A stretch of DNA of 64,000 bases from Ampelomyces quisqualis. Taxonomy: Eukaryota > Ascomycota > Dothideomycetes > Pleosporales > Phaeosphaeriaceae. The position numbers were made by a program, and so were the translations under genes. Positions within the stretch are counted from its first letter, which is position 1. Each line of letters opens with the position of its first letter. This document shows positions 42,253-55,100 of this stretch, one piece after another. The stretch covers positions 248,001 through 312,000 of the forward strand of contig JAGTXZ010000010.1 in the NCBI GenBank assembly GCA_018398575.1, given 5' to 3'. The notes beneath the pieces were generated by a model that was given only the letters and a program-made list of their open reading frames with translations, was not told where the DNA came from and searched no databases.

Positions 42253-44443
42253 CTACGACGCCAATGGGGGAAATGTCGCGCACCAGTAAAGAGACCATGC
42301 ACGCTGATTGGAGAACCACTCGCGGGACCAGTAATGTGAAATCATCTCGAAACACGACGTGCTAACAGGGTGTGGGTGAGAGGAAAACGCAGCGCAAGAG
42401 AAAACCCCAAGACATGACATGGTGTATGTACATGTAAATAGATTTTAAGAGAAAAGCAAAACAGTCAAAACAAACGTACCCTTCGTTGTCGGCTGGGAAG
42501 CCATCGCCTGGTCGTTTCCGCATCATGTCTTGCAAGCGTACAATATCTTCCTCGTCGCAAATGTTCTCCATCCACACTGTTCGATCCTGGATCCAGTCTA
42601 GGAACGCGCGAGGTAAGCTGTCGATCGAGCGTAGACTGTACATCTGGAACAACATGTGATACACACTGGAAGGTTGAGGCTTGCAGACAGGAGGATGTAT
42701 GTGCGCAGGCGTGTCGACTTTGGTTTCGTCGCTGCGTTCGGCGTATAAGATAGACCTTGAGTCTGGTTGCAGTGAAGATGTGTCGTCGCCGTTTCTGAAG
42801 GGACTGGGGTTGTTGCTGAAGTGGGTGTCGTGTTCCATGATGCCAGAGCGTGTAACATTTCCAACTTGTGGTAGTTGCGAAGGCTCGGTTGTTGATGTCA
42901 TTTTTGTGACGCGCACTGGAAGATCACGTTCGGCCATGCGATGAATTTCAAGCCGTTCGAGGTAGCCAGCGAGTTGTGGGAGGGAGGCTGCTATTTCTAT
43001 CGCAAGAGTTTCGATCATGGCTCTTGAGCCTGCTTGCTGAGACTTCCATTGGGCTTGGTTTTGTGTTGGAGAAGATGATATGATATCAGAACATTGTCGG
43101 AGAACGACTTGATGTAGGCGAAGGCGCGAAGATCGCACGTTGTTCCAGAGGTGGGCGGTGAAACGTTGATCGTATACTATCAATGCCCGATTAGATACCG
43201 AAATAGGGGAATCGTCTTCAAATGGCATATCTTACTATGATAGTATCCGCGATATGCCAAATTTTCTGCCACTTGTCCGGATAATCGAATGACTTGGAAA
43301 ATAGCGTGTGGTGGCATTGTATTTGAGAAGTGGTCCAAGCTGCGATCGATGGCCAGCGCTTGCTCGACGACATCTGCAGGATGCTTGTACGCACCATTCT
43401 GAAGGGCCTGCCTGAATTGATTTAGTTCCATTATGATGTCCAGGAATCTGCCATGTATGGATATTGGGGAAAAATGCTTGTCGAGCTCTTTCTTCAGTTC
43501 TAAAAACTTAGGCGGTAAAGGTGTGTGAGAAATCCAGGTGCTGATGATGACGCTCTGCGTCAGAGTAGTGATAATTCTAAGCGTAACCTCGGTCGGCTTC
43601 TTGTGCTGGAGCATCATCAAAGCATATGTCACAGCCCCAACGATGTGCTTTGCAGAGTTCTGCATATCGCTCATTCTGGGCATAATGAGAACTTCGAACA
43701 TGGAAAGCATCATGATAGCCAGAAGCGTTGACTCGTGCATGGCAGTATTCGAATCTGACAAGGCAGTATTAATAGCCTGGATAGCCTGGACATAGCGCTT
43801 TAGAGCGGCCTTGGACACGTCTTTTTGGCGGGCATTCTTAGCATAACCAGCCAGCCCAGCCGCAGTAACACTTTGCTGCAGAGCTGGATTAGAGTATCCG
43901 GTCTTGGCATAAAATTTCGGGAGATAGAACAGCTGTGATGCCGTTGAGTCTCCGCCAACATAGGTCGACATGAAATAGTTTACACCTAAGTCGGCCATAG
44001 GTTGGTAGAGGATGAAGTCGATCAACTTCATGGGCGTGGTCGTAGCAACCGAGACGACCGCTCGCTCGATTGCACTCCTGCCTCTTGCCGGGGGTTCCGC
44101 ATCTTCAAAGTCTTGGTTCTTATTCTTTTCGGCAATCTGCTTACTCTCGTCATGGAACATCAAGTCCATAGTGTTGCGGTAGCCAGGACATTTGCGGCCA
44201 GTTTTGACACATTGCCCGCATGCCGGGATGCCTTTATCGCACTACCGAATGTAAGTAAGACCAATCAGAATGGAATAATCATGACAAGAAGTGGCTTGTA
44301 AGGGAGATATGCTGAAAAGACTGATGATGGATAGCGCAATGCCGCATCTCGGCAGTAAATAAGAATATGAATTCGTGACTTACTCTATTCCTCCGCTTCC
44401 TACATTCTCCACAAGCGGCAGATGGCTTACCACGGTAGACCAT
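42253..44443 (-). CDS. Zn2Cys6 transcription factor (623 aa, 4 exons)
   Basis: Join 44443-44384, 44241-43236, 43176-42480, 42361-42253; introns of 142, 59 and 118 bp, total divisible by three. The Gal4-type cluster sits at the N terminus with spacing Cx2Cx6Cx6Cx2Cx6C (ACGECRKRRNR / CDKGIPACGQCVKTGRKCPG), split by intron 1. The rest is the helical fungal regulator region (STLLAIMMLSMFEVLIMPRM, LRIITTLTQSVIISTW) with a Ser/Pro-rich insert. The last exon (CFEMISHYWSREWFSNQRAW) is inferred from GTACGT/GTTAG signals; reading through the donor gives a different 27-residue end. Nuclear regulator, targets unknown. Confidence 0.87.
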
Positions 44444-44945
44444 TTCGGGTTAAAAGTGTTGCTCTGCATGCCCTACATGTGGGCGGCGTAAGATGGTGAG
44501 ATTATACCTCCGATTGAAGTGCGCTGTTGGTACGACACATGTTCAGGAGGCGTTAGAACCCACGTGTCGGGGAGTTCAGGAACGCCGTGCATACTTATTA
44601 CGGCTTGAGCATAATTTCAAGAACCCGAGTGGCGACGTAATGTGTTACTAACCAACCTGCGGACTATTTTGACGCCGGCGCTAGCGATGCATGCGACTCA
44701 GCGTAAATTCTTCATCCTTGTCACGACTGAACAAGCCCCAGCATGCTCCGTAATCACTTTCGAATGAGATTGCCCTAACTCTGTTAAACATTTACAGATG
44801 CCTGGCAGTACCTCGACTATACTATTTCAACATGCTGGTCTTTCATTTGAAGCCAAATTGGCTGAGCGAAACTCTTGCTCTTCCTAGAAACACCTTGCTG
44901 ATACTCTGCACGCATTGCAGAGATTAACACAGACGAAAACAAAGA
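44444..44945. other. Intergenic region, Zn2Cys6 promoter side
   Basis: Upstream of the Zn2Cys6 gene and downstream of the MARVEL-like gene, both on the minus strand. No repeats or other features recognised. Confidence 0.5.
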
Positions 44946-45614
44946 CTACGCCGATCCCGTACCTATGGTGCCACTTTCCATGTCTCCAATCTTTTGCAGT
45001 ATCAACTTTTTATCTTTCCTTTGCCTCCTCTTCTGAATCTTATTCCTGATAGCTGCCTTCATGCCTACGCAGCACATGACCGAGGAGAAAATTGCACTGC
45101 CGAGCCATAGAAGAGCACTGAACAAGTCGCACCAGACTGCCCTCTTCATTCGCCCAAAGTTTGCCCCCTGGTAGTCCTGTTCGACCGCGCCCTCGAGATA
45201 TGCCTGGTAGAACACGGCAAAGCAGACGAACCACAGGATGGCGAGCACCCATTCCACCATCCATGTTACCCGATAGTACCGTGTTATAATGCTGTCCATG
45301 ATCAAAGTCAAAAGTGTAAGGCCAAATACGACCTGGGTGTAGACAAATGTCGTTGGGTGAGATATGTGCCCGTGGGCAAGCTCGATGGCGTACGAGATAC
45401 CGGCGGCCATGGCAAAAGCGAATTGTAGAATTCGAGCGCTTAGCCGCAATAAAGAAACGAGCGGGTTATCGATCTTGGAGCTGATTGCGGCCTTGAAAGA
45501 GCTAGGGTTGGTGAAGTATGTTTTGAAGTAAGGAGGAGGCGGCATTTCGGGACGGGCATGTTCAGGAGGAGCTGCAGCAGCGGCTTCTTCATGAGAGGGG
45601 TTTGGTACAGCCAT
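44946..45614 (-). CDS. MARVEL-like four-helix membrane protein (222 aa)
   Basis: Single exon. Four hydrophobic segments after a Pro/Ala-rich N terminus: LSARILQFAFAMAAGISYAI, TTFVYTQVVFGLTLLTLIMD, VEWVLAILWFVCFAVFYQAY, LFSALLWLGSAIFSSVMCCV; the tail is strongly basic (KIQKRRQRKDKKL). This layout fits the MARVEL/Nce102-like family of membrane-organising proteins. The first ATG in good family position is 45614; the frame is open further upstream, with a more distal ATG at 45722 that would add a non-conserved 36 residues. Likely plasma membrane or secretory pathway. Confidence 0.8.
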   Translation of the reverse strand: MAVPNPSHEEAAAAAPPEHARPEMPPPPYFKTYFTNPSSFKAAISSKIDNPLVSLLRLSARILQFAFAMAAGISYAIELAHGHISHPTTFVYTQVVFGLTLLTLIMDSIITRYYRVTWMVEWVLAILWFVCFAVFYQAYLEGAVEQDYQGANFGRMKRAVWCDLFSALLWLGSAIFSSVMCCVGMKAAIRNKIQKRRQRKDKKLILQKIGDMESGTIGTGSA

Positions 45615-46194
45615 GATCTGATGCAATCTACTGGGTCGACTGGTGGATTGCGTAGTGTTGGAGACACTGTGGGGTGCTGAAGTGTGGTCTCGTCGTGTGG
45701 GAAGTAGATATACAAGTATCATCGGATGGAACCTGCTTACGCGTCAAATAACGTAACACAATCTCTAAATTAGTATCAACCGATGTCATGGTTGTCATGG
45801 TGTGTGACAATCAATCCCGTCACCAGCAACATTTTGCTGAGAGATACGAAAGAGAGAGAATACGAGACTTGCGGGCGTTCGGGCTGACTCCGGCAAACCC
45901 CCTGTAATTGCGAAACGGCGCAAATGTGCTTCCAGCATGGCAGATTCCGTGATCAGGGAGACTGCATGACTACCTATGATCTATCAATGTCTTCGGCAGA
46001 TTTCAACGTCGGATCTAACGTGGGAAGGCTTGCGAGAGATGCAAAGTAGGACTGAGGAGAATTTATGGATGAGTTCACGCCAGTCTTGGCTGCCGAGACC
46101 CCCCGACCGACAACCTCAAGCTCAATACGCAGATATCGGTCCAGCTCACTTGGTCTCCCTTCCCTATTGATGCACATATCATACGGTCTTAAGG
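45615..46194. promoter_or_regulatory. Divergent intergenic region, MARVEL-like / Upc2-like genes
   Basis: 580 bp between two divergent start codons. A shared promoter region is inferred from layout only; no specific site recognised. Confidence 0.45.
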
Positions 46195-47562
46195 ATGCAG
46201 CAAGAGTTGCCATTTTCGGACTCCAGCTTGACGCCGCAAGGAGCACACAGTGATGCACCGTCATCGAAAATCACCCGAAAGTCACATCGGAAGTCACGTG
46301 GAGGCTGCAAGAATTGTAAAACGAGACGCATCAAGGTTCGTGCAGTGATTTCATTCCTTCACTCTGGCTCGCAAATTTTCGTACCCAGTTATCTGCTCGT
46401 GTCGACGTTCTGGGTCGAGTGCTGTCCATCGGACATTGACTAAGGGATGGGACGAGATCCACCAGCAGCATTTCGAGATAACTTCAAGACGCCGCTATAA
46501 CAAAGTCAACTTCTTCTGTGCATTCTAGATGTGCTGATCTGTATTTAGTGCGATGAAGCAAGGCCTCGCTGTAGCAACTGCAAGCAAAGACAAGTGAAAT
46601 GTAGCTTTGCCGTCGACCAACCGGTGACAGCTTCAGTAGATAATGCCGCCTTGCTCAACACTCAAGGCCTTCAATTATCTCAAATCGAGCTCGCATACCA
46701 CTGGTCGACAAACACGTCCCAATCACTATCTGCTTGGCGATCCGGTGGAGTTACTTGGCAGAGTCTAATGGAAGATGTAGCATTAAGTCATCCGCATGTT
46801 TTACATCTCATGTTTTCCCTGACTGCTCTTCACTTGGCGCAAAACCGTGCAGAACGTCGAGAGCAGTATACTGCGACTGCTAATCAGCACTATGAACACG
46901 CATTAGCAGGTGTGACCCGAGCGTTAGCGAACATCAGTACTGGCAACTGCGAGGCAATCTTGCTGTCTGTTCAGCTCATCTGCTTTGTTGCGTGGGCAAG
47001 GGGACCGCATCCAGGAGAATATCTGGCTTTCGGTCAACAAGCAAGATCGGATTGGCTTGTCATGTTTCGTGGCATCCGGACGACGTTAGAGAGCTTTGGA
47101 CAACACAACTTTCCCAAGAGGCATGGCACGTCAATAAAAGTGAAAAGCCAACCACTCCCGCCAATGGAAGAACCATCTGGATATCAAGCGCAGCTTTCTG
47201 AACTAGACGGTCATGTGACCGCTGTCTCCCCACCAATGGAAAAAGAAGAGGATGTGCGATCGCTGGAAATACTGAGAGAATGTTATTCAAGTCGTTACTG
47301 TGGTACCGACTCGGAGTACCATGTCGTGTTTGCGTGGCTGTACCGGATGTCGGACAACTTTCTCGATCGACTGCAACAGCGCGACCCTATACCACTGATC
47401 CTATACGCCCATTTTATTGTATTAATGCACGAGATGGAAAGATTCTGGTACATGAAAGGCTGGACGCATCATGTCATGAAAGGAATTCACGAAGCTCTGG
47501 AGATCGAATACAGACCTTGGATCAAGTGGCCCATGACTAAAGTCGGATGGATCGCGGCTTGA
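46195..47562 (+). CDS. Zn2Cys6 transcription factor, Upc2-like (384 aa, 2 exons)
   Basis: Join 46195-46335 and 46549-47562; the 213-bp intron (GTTCGT ... TTTAG) splits the zinc cluster, CKNCKTRRIK / CDEARPRCSNCKQRQVKC. After it comes the regulatory domain seen in sterol-uptake-control-type regulators: LSQIELAYHWSTNTSQSL, HVLHLMFSLTALHLA, and the ending WTHHVMKGIHEALE ... WIKWPMTKVGWI. In yeast Upc2 this region senses sterols; in filamentous fungi many paralogues have unknown ligands, so the symbol is not assigned. Intron 1 is long for this window and could hide another small exon. Confidence 0.88.
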
Positions 47563-47870
47563 TACGGCTGCCAGGACTCTTCCAGGAAAATACAGTCATA
47601 CTTTATCGGCAGATCAAAGAGCTCGGTGTGCCACTAGCACATTCGTTGTGGGCCTACATTCCGAATGAGTCTCCGTCACTCGTTTCACCATCTCGACATG
47701 GAAAGTGCTCCCTCATTTCTCAACTCGCAGATGGCCTCGCAACCCCATTCCAAGACCTGTTGCAAAAACATATGGTCCTATCAAATCTATATCGTCAATG
47801 TCAAAAGGTTAGCCCTCCAGGTGAAGCTTGGTACAGTCAAGCCGGACTCCATCGGAAACCCCTCATCATC
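47563..47870. other. Short intergenic region upstream of the PAN/Thr-rich gene
   Basis: 308 bp, probably the 3' end of the Upc2-like gene and the promoter of the next. The frame 47547-47870 is open and in phase with the next gene, which I take as chance because the signal peptide begins at 47871. Confidence 0.5.
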
Positions 47871-48829
47871 ATGCATTTATACATGGCCTTCGGGCTACTC
47901 ACAGTCGTCTCCGCTGCCAATATGTGTGCAGTCAAGGGCATGCACGACACCGCGAAGCTGTCTTTCTACATGCTCAACTTCTTCTCCAAAGGTCCATCGA
48001 CATTTGCGCTATGCGCGTCATGGTGCAAGAATGATTCAGCAAAATGCAAGAGTTTTCGATACTCCTACTGGTCCGACGCAGCCGCACAATACTGCGAGTT
48101 CTTCGAGTATGGCCTGTAAGTATATCATCGTCTCTAGGAGCGAGGAAACAAGCAACAATTAACAAGAAGATTAGAGAAGGGAACATAACAGCCGACAGCA
48201 ATTCGCCATATTGGTACTACGACATTGGCTGCGCGTTTCCCACTTACGCCGCCGGAGGCACTGTGACCGTCACATCCCAAGGCGGATCTGCCACCGTCAC
48301 GCAGACGTCGTATCAAGTACAAACATCCACACAAACAATCACATCGACTTCTGTGGCGCCTCCGCAAACCATCACCATCACCACCATCACCACCACGTCT
48401 ATCCCAGCAGCGACAACCCAGACACAAACCGTCTTTGTCACTACAACATCGCGTCTCCCAGCATCCACGCAAACAAGCACAACCACGCAAACACAGCGCC
48501 TCGATCAGAATTCTACCTCGACACTCACTTTGACACAGACGACTACCCTATCCACCACGCTCTCCCGACCCGCAACGCTCAGTTTCACACAAACGCAACG
48601 CTACACGACGACAGTGCGTCCAACGACGACAACTACGACCACGACGCGCGTTCCGAGTACCGCGACCATCATGCGGACGTCTACGTCTACGCTCGTGAGG
48701 TCGACGTTGACGGTCACGTCTGTGACGGTGCGGATGGCGACGGTGACTTCGACGGTGACGAGGCAGATTGCGGGTGCGAATGTAGCGCGGACGGCGACGG
48801 TGACGCGGACGGTTACGAGGCGGAGATGA
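47871..48829 (+). CDS. Secreted PAN/Apple-like protein with long Thr-rich tail (299 aa, 2 exons)
   Basis: Join 47871-48115 and 48175-48829 around a 59-bp intron (GTAAGT ... AACAAG ... TTAG). A signal peptide (MHLYMAFGLLTVVSA) is followed by a PAN/Apple-like segment with Cys pattern FALCASWCKNDSAKCKSF ... QYCEFF, then about 190 residues of Thr/Val/Ser repeats (VTVTSQGGSATV, TTTTTTTTRVPSTA) ending TRTVTRRR. The tail is likely heavily O-mannosylated and extended. There is no GPI-type hydrophobic end or membrane helix. Such proteins are usually cell-wall or surface proteins that may bind carbohydrate or protein; the exact role is unknown. Confidence 0.8.
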
Positions 48830-49145
48830 TTGATTTGGCTGGGGTTTGCGCGTGTTGTCGAGTCAGGAGAAAGACATGTAGTTGACTTTTTGCATACTGA
48901 GTTGTTTCGAGCCATGGGTGGTGGACTTTGGCTGCACATTTGTCAACCGCGTACTTTTTTTGCACTAGTTTAATGTCGAATCTGAATGCTTTCGTCTACT
49001 ATACATGTCCATGCGCGACGCAGTGTCACGGCAAGCGTGGTCAATACCACGATTTGCGCCTCGCTTTGCTTTTAAAGAAACACTTTTCCAATCTCTCCGC
49101 TGTTCTACCCTGTCCTACTTCATCATTCGAAGCTCTTGCACGGAA
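48830..49145. other. Convergent intergenic region (PAN/Thr-rich / TFIIIC genes)
   Basis: 3' flanks of two facing genes. Nothing else seen. Confidence 0.6.
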
Positions 49146-52100
49146 TCAATACATCTCGTCGTCCAATTCGCCTTCCGCATCCACATCTTCCAGTTCTCCT
49201 TCTGCATCTAGGTCCTCCATTTCCGCGTCGACATCTGCGTCTTTTCCCTCGGCGTCGGCATCCGCGGCGACGTCTGTATCGGGTGCACCTTCTTCTCTAA
49301 AGGCCTGCGAAGGGCATCTAGGGGGAGTTTGCGCCGCTGTAGCTGGCGTCGTTACATCTTCAAGAGCCGTTGCTTCTGGAGTCGGAGCACTTGATGCGAC
49401 TTGGATGTGAAGCTCCTTGATCGTCTCCTGATCATCGATTGTAGGCTCTAGAAAAGCTCGCTGCAAGATTCCATACTGGCCCCTTGTGTTTTGGATGATA
49501 TGGTGACTCATCGCTTCCCCTACGCTAGGCACCTGATCATTCGATGGATTGCTCTCCTTATCAGCAGTATCGGCGGAGCGCATGCTCTGCGCCTTCATGG
49601 CGGAGTAGCGTAAGTTGTACTTCTCGCGCCATTGTTGCTTCTCGTGGATCTTGACTTTTCGCTTGACATGCTCTCCAAACCAATCGTCTTCGACATCATG
49701 CAGCCTATCACCAAAGGACGCCCAGAAGCCAGAGGTGACTTGGTACCCGCCGCCAATAGTTGATGAGACTGCGCCAAGAGGTAGAAGCCAATCTAATACC
49801 AGTTGCACCTCAAACATCTCAATTGTATTCTCGGGAGAGTGTGAGTATATGTCCTCGGCTGTTGCACCTGGCTGCAGGAACAGAGGCTGGAGCACAAGAT
49901 TGAGGATACGGTACCACCACGGCCAGGTGACGGACTGCCCATCTATGCTGCTCCAGATTGGTAGCAATGCATTTGCACTAAGTTTTCCGGGAAGTGGAGG
50001 CTCAGGAAGTGGAGGCCAATCTGCACTTGGTGATGCCAAAGGCTGCAGAGGGTTGCCGAACTCGTAATCTGATGTTGGCACAACAAGCGTGTCCCAGAAC
50101 GAACGATTTCGATCAATAGAGCGGTGAATGTAGTCTCCTTCGCAGAAACCCCATTTTGATAGTCTTGGAAGTGGCGCACCAAACTCGTTGTTCACGGGTG
50201 GAAGACTGGCAACTAACTTGACTTTGCCATCGGCAGCCAAGGACATGATCGCCATGATGGATCCATCTTCCTCGCAACGAGAAATATTATAGAACCGCTT
50301 CTCTGGGTCGTCACTCGCGAAAGCCGTGTCTAGCTCCTTCTTGACAGTGGTTGCTACCATGAAGTCCTCGAGCTCGAATTGCCTTTTGTATGTCTTGGCG
50401 AACTTCTTAGTAAAGGTGTAATTCCTGCCTGGTAGTTGACGCTTGATCTTTCTCATCTTGAGATGCTCTTGTTGGACAAAGTTCCCAACCACTCGTGTAA
50501 GGACGCCTTCGCCAATCACCTTTAGCTTTTCGTGCGCTGCATGAGCATCGTAAAGACTTTGCACAGTTGCTGTGTTCGCACGTATCCAGGAACGAGCCTT
50601 GACTTCATTGACATCTTTTCGCGACGCCTGCGCCTTTGTCTGGTCGAGAGGTACAACGAACGCAAGATGCAGCTGCAGCTGCGTTCGTGTCGTGTCTGCA
50701 ATGTTCTTGGCAAACCAGCTGGTCCTATCAAGAGTGCCATATTTGGATTCATCGACGACGAATTTCTGGATGGCTTCGCGACAGAGCGGCAGAGGAAGCT
50801 CCGGGTATCTACATGTTCGCATAGCCCATCGTATGAGGCCTGCCCAATCGTAGACCTCAGGATCTTCGATTGGGGGGAGCCTGCCGGCCTCGTATGCGGT
50901 GAGCAAATTTGTCTGTAATATTTGAATGAGTTCTGAAAGCTGTAAAGCCATATTTATCCGCATCCAAGTCCAGAGCTTTTTGACCTTAATGAGATTGAAG
51001 GAGCTGTCGCGCGCGTAAACTTTCTCAACGATAATCCAGTTGACTTTGCCGTTCTCGCCAGACATCGAAGACGCAAGGCATAATGCGAGACACATCTTTT
51101 TGAAATGGTCGGTATGGTCCAGAGTCTCGGAATAGCTTCTCTCTTTGTTGAGTTTGTTCAGTTGCCTCTTCTTGCGTTCGGCCCAAGGACGACTCGATCC
51201 TGCACGTCGCCGCTCCAGCCGCTCGGGCTCCTTGTAGATTGGATCGTTTGGATCGCCAGTAAGACCGGTCAGACGCTCAAGCAACGTTGGAATAGTTGAG
51301 CTTTTGGCACGACGGCATTTTACAGCTGTCTGTTTCCTTCTCTTCTGCTTCCGCTTTGGCCGCAACTCTTCGCTTTCGTCATCTTCTTCGTCTTCAGATG
51401 AGGTGACATCACTGTCATCGGTAGAGCTGTAAACGAATTCATCGTCCAATTCCTGGTGTGAAGAGATAGCACTGGTACGGACTCTCTTGCTTGCACGGCC
51501 GGTCCCCGAATCGTCGATTCTGACACGCTTCTTTGTCTTATCGGGACCTCTTAGATTGCTTGCAGCCTTGGTGACGGCATACAATGGCGATTTTTCCGCA
51601 ATGGCAGTAAGATTGAAGTAGGTAGAGAACGTGCCGGTCGCTGAGTGGAAACTGACAATCGGGTGCGTGAGAGAAACCATGTCCATATCCAAGATGTGCG
51701 GGGCCGGACTGCTCAAGTCCTCATCGTCTTCTTCTTCAGCACGCTCGGTTCCTGATGCGTCTTCATCATTCGCACCGCGCTCCACACTCTCATCGACAAG
51801 CCAAGGCCGTAGATTCAACAACGGAATGTCTTCAGAAGTGTCAGAACCTGCAGGAGAAGCCTCGCGCACCTCTGCTTCTGCGGTTACTTCGTGCACGTCT
51901 TCGAGTACGGGAACTTGCAGCGGCGCTCGACGATATCGTTTGTTCTTGTCGTTCAGACTCGCGAGCCTCGTTCGCTTCGCTCGAGGAACGTCTTGGTTCT
52001 GTGCCCGTCGTCTGGGAAGAGCTTTTTCTACCTGTTCATTCTGCTTCTTTGCGGCCTCCTTCTCTGCTTTCTTCTGTGCTGCTTTCTCTCTCCGACGTCT

Positions 52101-55100
52101 TTGTTTGTTTTCCTTGATCGAGAGCTCGAGTTCCGGATAGAGCTGATCGAATGTGACCGTCTCATCCTTGGGAGCAATTGTTGTCGGAATGTACAACTTC
52201 TCAAACTCGAACACATCGCAGATCTCCTCAGGATAGAATTGATGGGACTTTTCCAAGGCATGATTAGCCATGTTATAAGCCAATCTCATGACTCTTGGAT
52301 CATTTGCAGCAATTTCAGACCTCGTGACAATAGCCCTCTCCTTAACGCCGGTTGCATTGCGAGCTTTGACTAAAAAAGCCATTCGCTTGAGGTTGAACGC
52401 GGGATTGCTGATCATGTTCTTCAGTGTATCTTGTACTGTCGAACTTTGTGGCTTCGAAATGCTTGTATGTCCGTGTCGCCGATCCCATATGGCACTGAAA
52501 GGCCGCCAGATCTCGCCATGGAGAGGAAAGACACCGCCGCAACGATCAATAATCTCCAAGATGATCTCTCGTCGAAATTTGAGGGCACTGCCCATGATAC
52601 TTGGACCTGCGCTTCTTGCACCTGGCTTCTTGGGGCCAAGAAAGCTGCCGTCTTCCTTCTCGGCTATTGCACCTACCACACCCTGCAATTGGGGCGTAGC
52701 GTCGTTCGTTCCAGGCAAGGATGGCTCGAGACTCGGCATGGGAAGCCTGGCCACATCTGTCCGTTGAGTAGCCTCAGCTGAGTCTGATTGGATGATAGGC
52801 GCATACGGACTTTGATACGATGGCTGCGTGACCTGAGCGGACGCGTTCTTTGGGTTCCAACCAGGTAGGGTATGGGTCCTCAAGTGTTCCTCGTTCGCTT
52901 CCATACCATCTGTATGCGCAAGGACTTCTGGTGATGCATGGCCTGTAGACTCTGCCCGAGTATCATGATCAGGGATGGCAGACGGGATGGAAGCTACTTC
53001 GGATCGCGCCTGCGATGGTGTCTGCAATTTATCGGTGCTGCTTTCATGGTTTTCGAGTCCTGCAGGCTGCCCATTCTCTTCTCTCTCAGACTGCAATTGT
53101 GGATCAAGACCGTGGTCGTTGTATTTGACGCGATCGGGAAGATGTTCAGTGTTCAAAGGAAAAGGCACATCGGTTCCCAATGTCAGAACACGATCTGGAC
53201 CTCGTGCCGTTCGGTCTGAGACGAGCATAGTATTGGGAGCGGTAGTACTGGTTGCTGCAGCACCACCTGCCGTAGGTGCCGTAGGGGCTGACTTGCACGG
53301 CCCCATGGAAACGAATCGCGAAGACTCAGACCCACCTATGGGTACAGTCTTAAACCAGGGCTTCTCGCTCAGACAAGTTATGCGGAAGACCGCCAAGCAT
53401 GCATTCCGTGGTCGACCCCTTCCAACCTTACGCTTAGCGAATGGGTAAAGATACAGCCCCGGCGAAGACCGCGCTATATGCTCAAGTCTACTGTCATCTT
53501 TTTCGGGCTCTCTGACCGGATCTGATGGTTGCGTTGGCGTTGACGTTTGCCTATAGTCTACGGCATCAAGCTGTTCTGGATTTTTATGGGGAAGATGATC
53601 GGGCATTGCGTTGGCGATAGTGATCTCGTCGCCGGACAGATCGAATGAAGGTCCAGGTGCCGTGGAGTTCTTATCGAGATCCACACATGATAGAGGCACT
53701 GAGCCCTCGGTGATATCTGGAGGTGAATCGCTACGACGGCGTTTTTTCGAAGCTGGCGGCGACGGACTAAGCCCACTCGCCTTGCGCTTCTCTAGAGTCA
53801 CCACGGAAGATGGCCCTGCTTTGGGAGCTGTATAATGGGTGTCCGAGGTGTCTTCCTGTCTGGATTCACTGTTTGCGCGCGAACCTGGCTCTTGAACTAT
53901 AGGCGTAGTCTGATCACGGGTAGTGGCCATGTCTTGACGGTCGTCCGCTTTCGTCCCCCCAGACTTTAGGAACTCCCGATACGCCTGAACCGCGGGTGAC
54001 TCTTCTAGGGGAATGTCGTTCTCTTGTTCCCTCCGTAAAGCATCAATAAAGTGCTGATGTAACCTACCATGGCCTTTGAACCCGAGTGCAATCCGTTGTT
54101 GCTTGCTGAGGACAGGCACTTCAGTAGTGGTCCTCCTCTTTTTGGGCTTGCCCACCAGTTTCGGCATCCCTCGTTTTTCGCGGAGTTCATTCTCCTTCTT
54201 AATCCCTAGTCGACCACGGGGTGGAAGGTTCAAAGCGATGCGTTCCTCCTTCGACAAAAGTGGCGCCTGTTTATGCATCACTGGCTTCTCAACAATCCTG
54301 TCAGGCAATGATTCTGGATCGCCAGTCTCCCGGCGATGAGCCAGGATCTGACTTGCAGCATTCTTGCTCAATCGACCCGCTGGCTTCAGACCAAGTGCAA
54401 TCCTTTGCTCAGGAGTAAGTGTCAACCCTGAATCCTTCTTCTTCTTCTTGGGTTGGTCGGACTTTGCTCTTGACAGTATGCGGGGCATTGCGACGTCTCC
54501 ATCGCTATCTTGATCGTCGCCTGGAGTCTCGATCCCTGAACAGTGCTCGTTTCGATTGGCTTTTTTTGAAGTGGCTTTTCCCTTGGTTTTGTATGTTCGT
54601 GCTTTGGTCTTGGGAACTCGCGGTCCTGACTCGAGGTGACCGATCTCTCCAGCTAGAGCGATGTCCCATCGCGGTCCGTACTTGCGTGGATTGGCAATGG
54701 CGGAGCGAACTTCAGATAAGTTGGCTGTTCCATTGAATCGTATGAAGTCTTTGTTGTCTAGAATTCGAAGACCCCAGGAATCTAACGAATGACCTGCGTT
54801 GGCATGCTTCTTCTGCTTTGCTGGTCCATCGGCTTTTGCAGTAGGCCTACTGACGCCTTCCCAACTGGCCTCTCCAGCGCTCACTGCCTGCTGAAAATTA
54901 CCATAAGTACGATACACGTAGTGAAGGAACTTCTTTTCTTCAGTATTCCGCGTATCGCGGATGATTGCGAGATGCCGAAGGTGACGAGGCTGCAATCGTT
55001 CCCAGTCGTCGGTCAGACGAGTCAAGTAGGACTCCATTGGACGTCGCCAAAACGGGCCAAGAATCCGATCGCGCAACACAATCGCATCCCAACCAATTGC

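Noticed and set aside
42362..42479. Zn2Cys6 protein ending in a hydrophobic LLRCVFLSPTPC tail
   Set aside because: This is read-through of a good donor (GTACGT); splicing to 42361 gives a more natural end.
47547..48119. One 190-residue protein starting at 47547
   Set aside because: It overlaps the end of the Upc2-like gene, and the signal peptide at 47871 plus the splice at 48115/48175 give a far better model; the upstream open frame is chance.
48211..48885. His/Asp-rich 224-residue frame
   Set aside because: It is the shifted reading of the Thr codon repeats of the PAN/Thr-rich gene.
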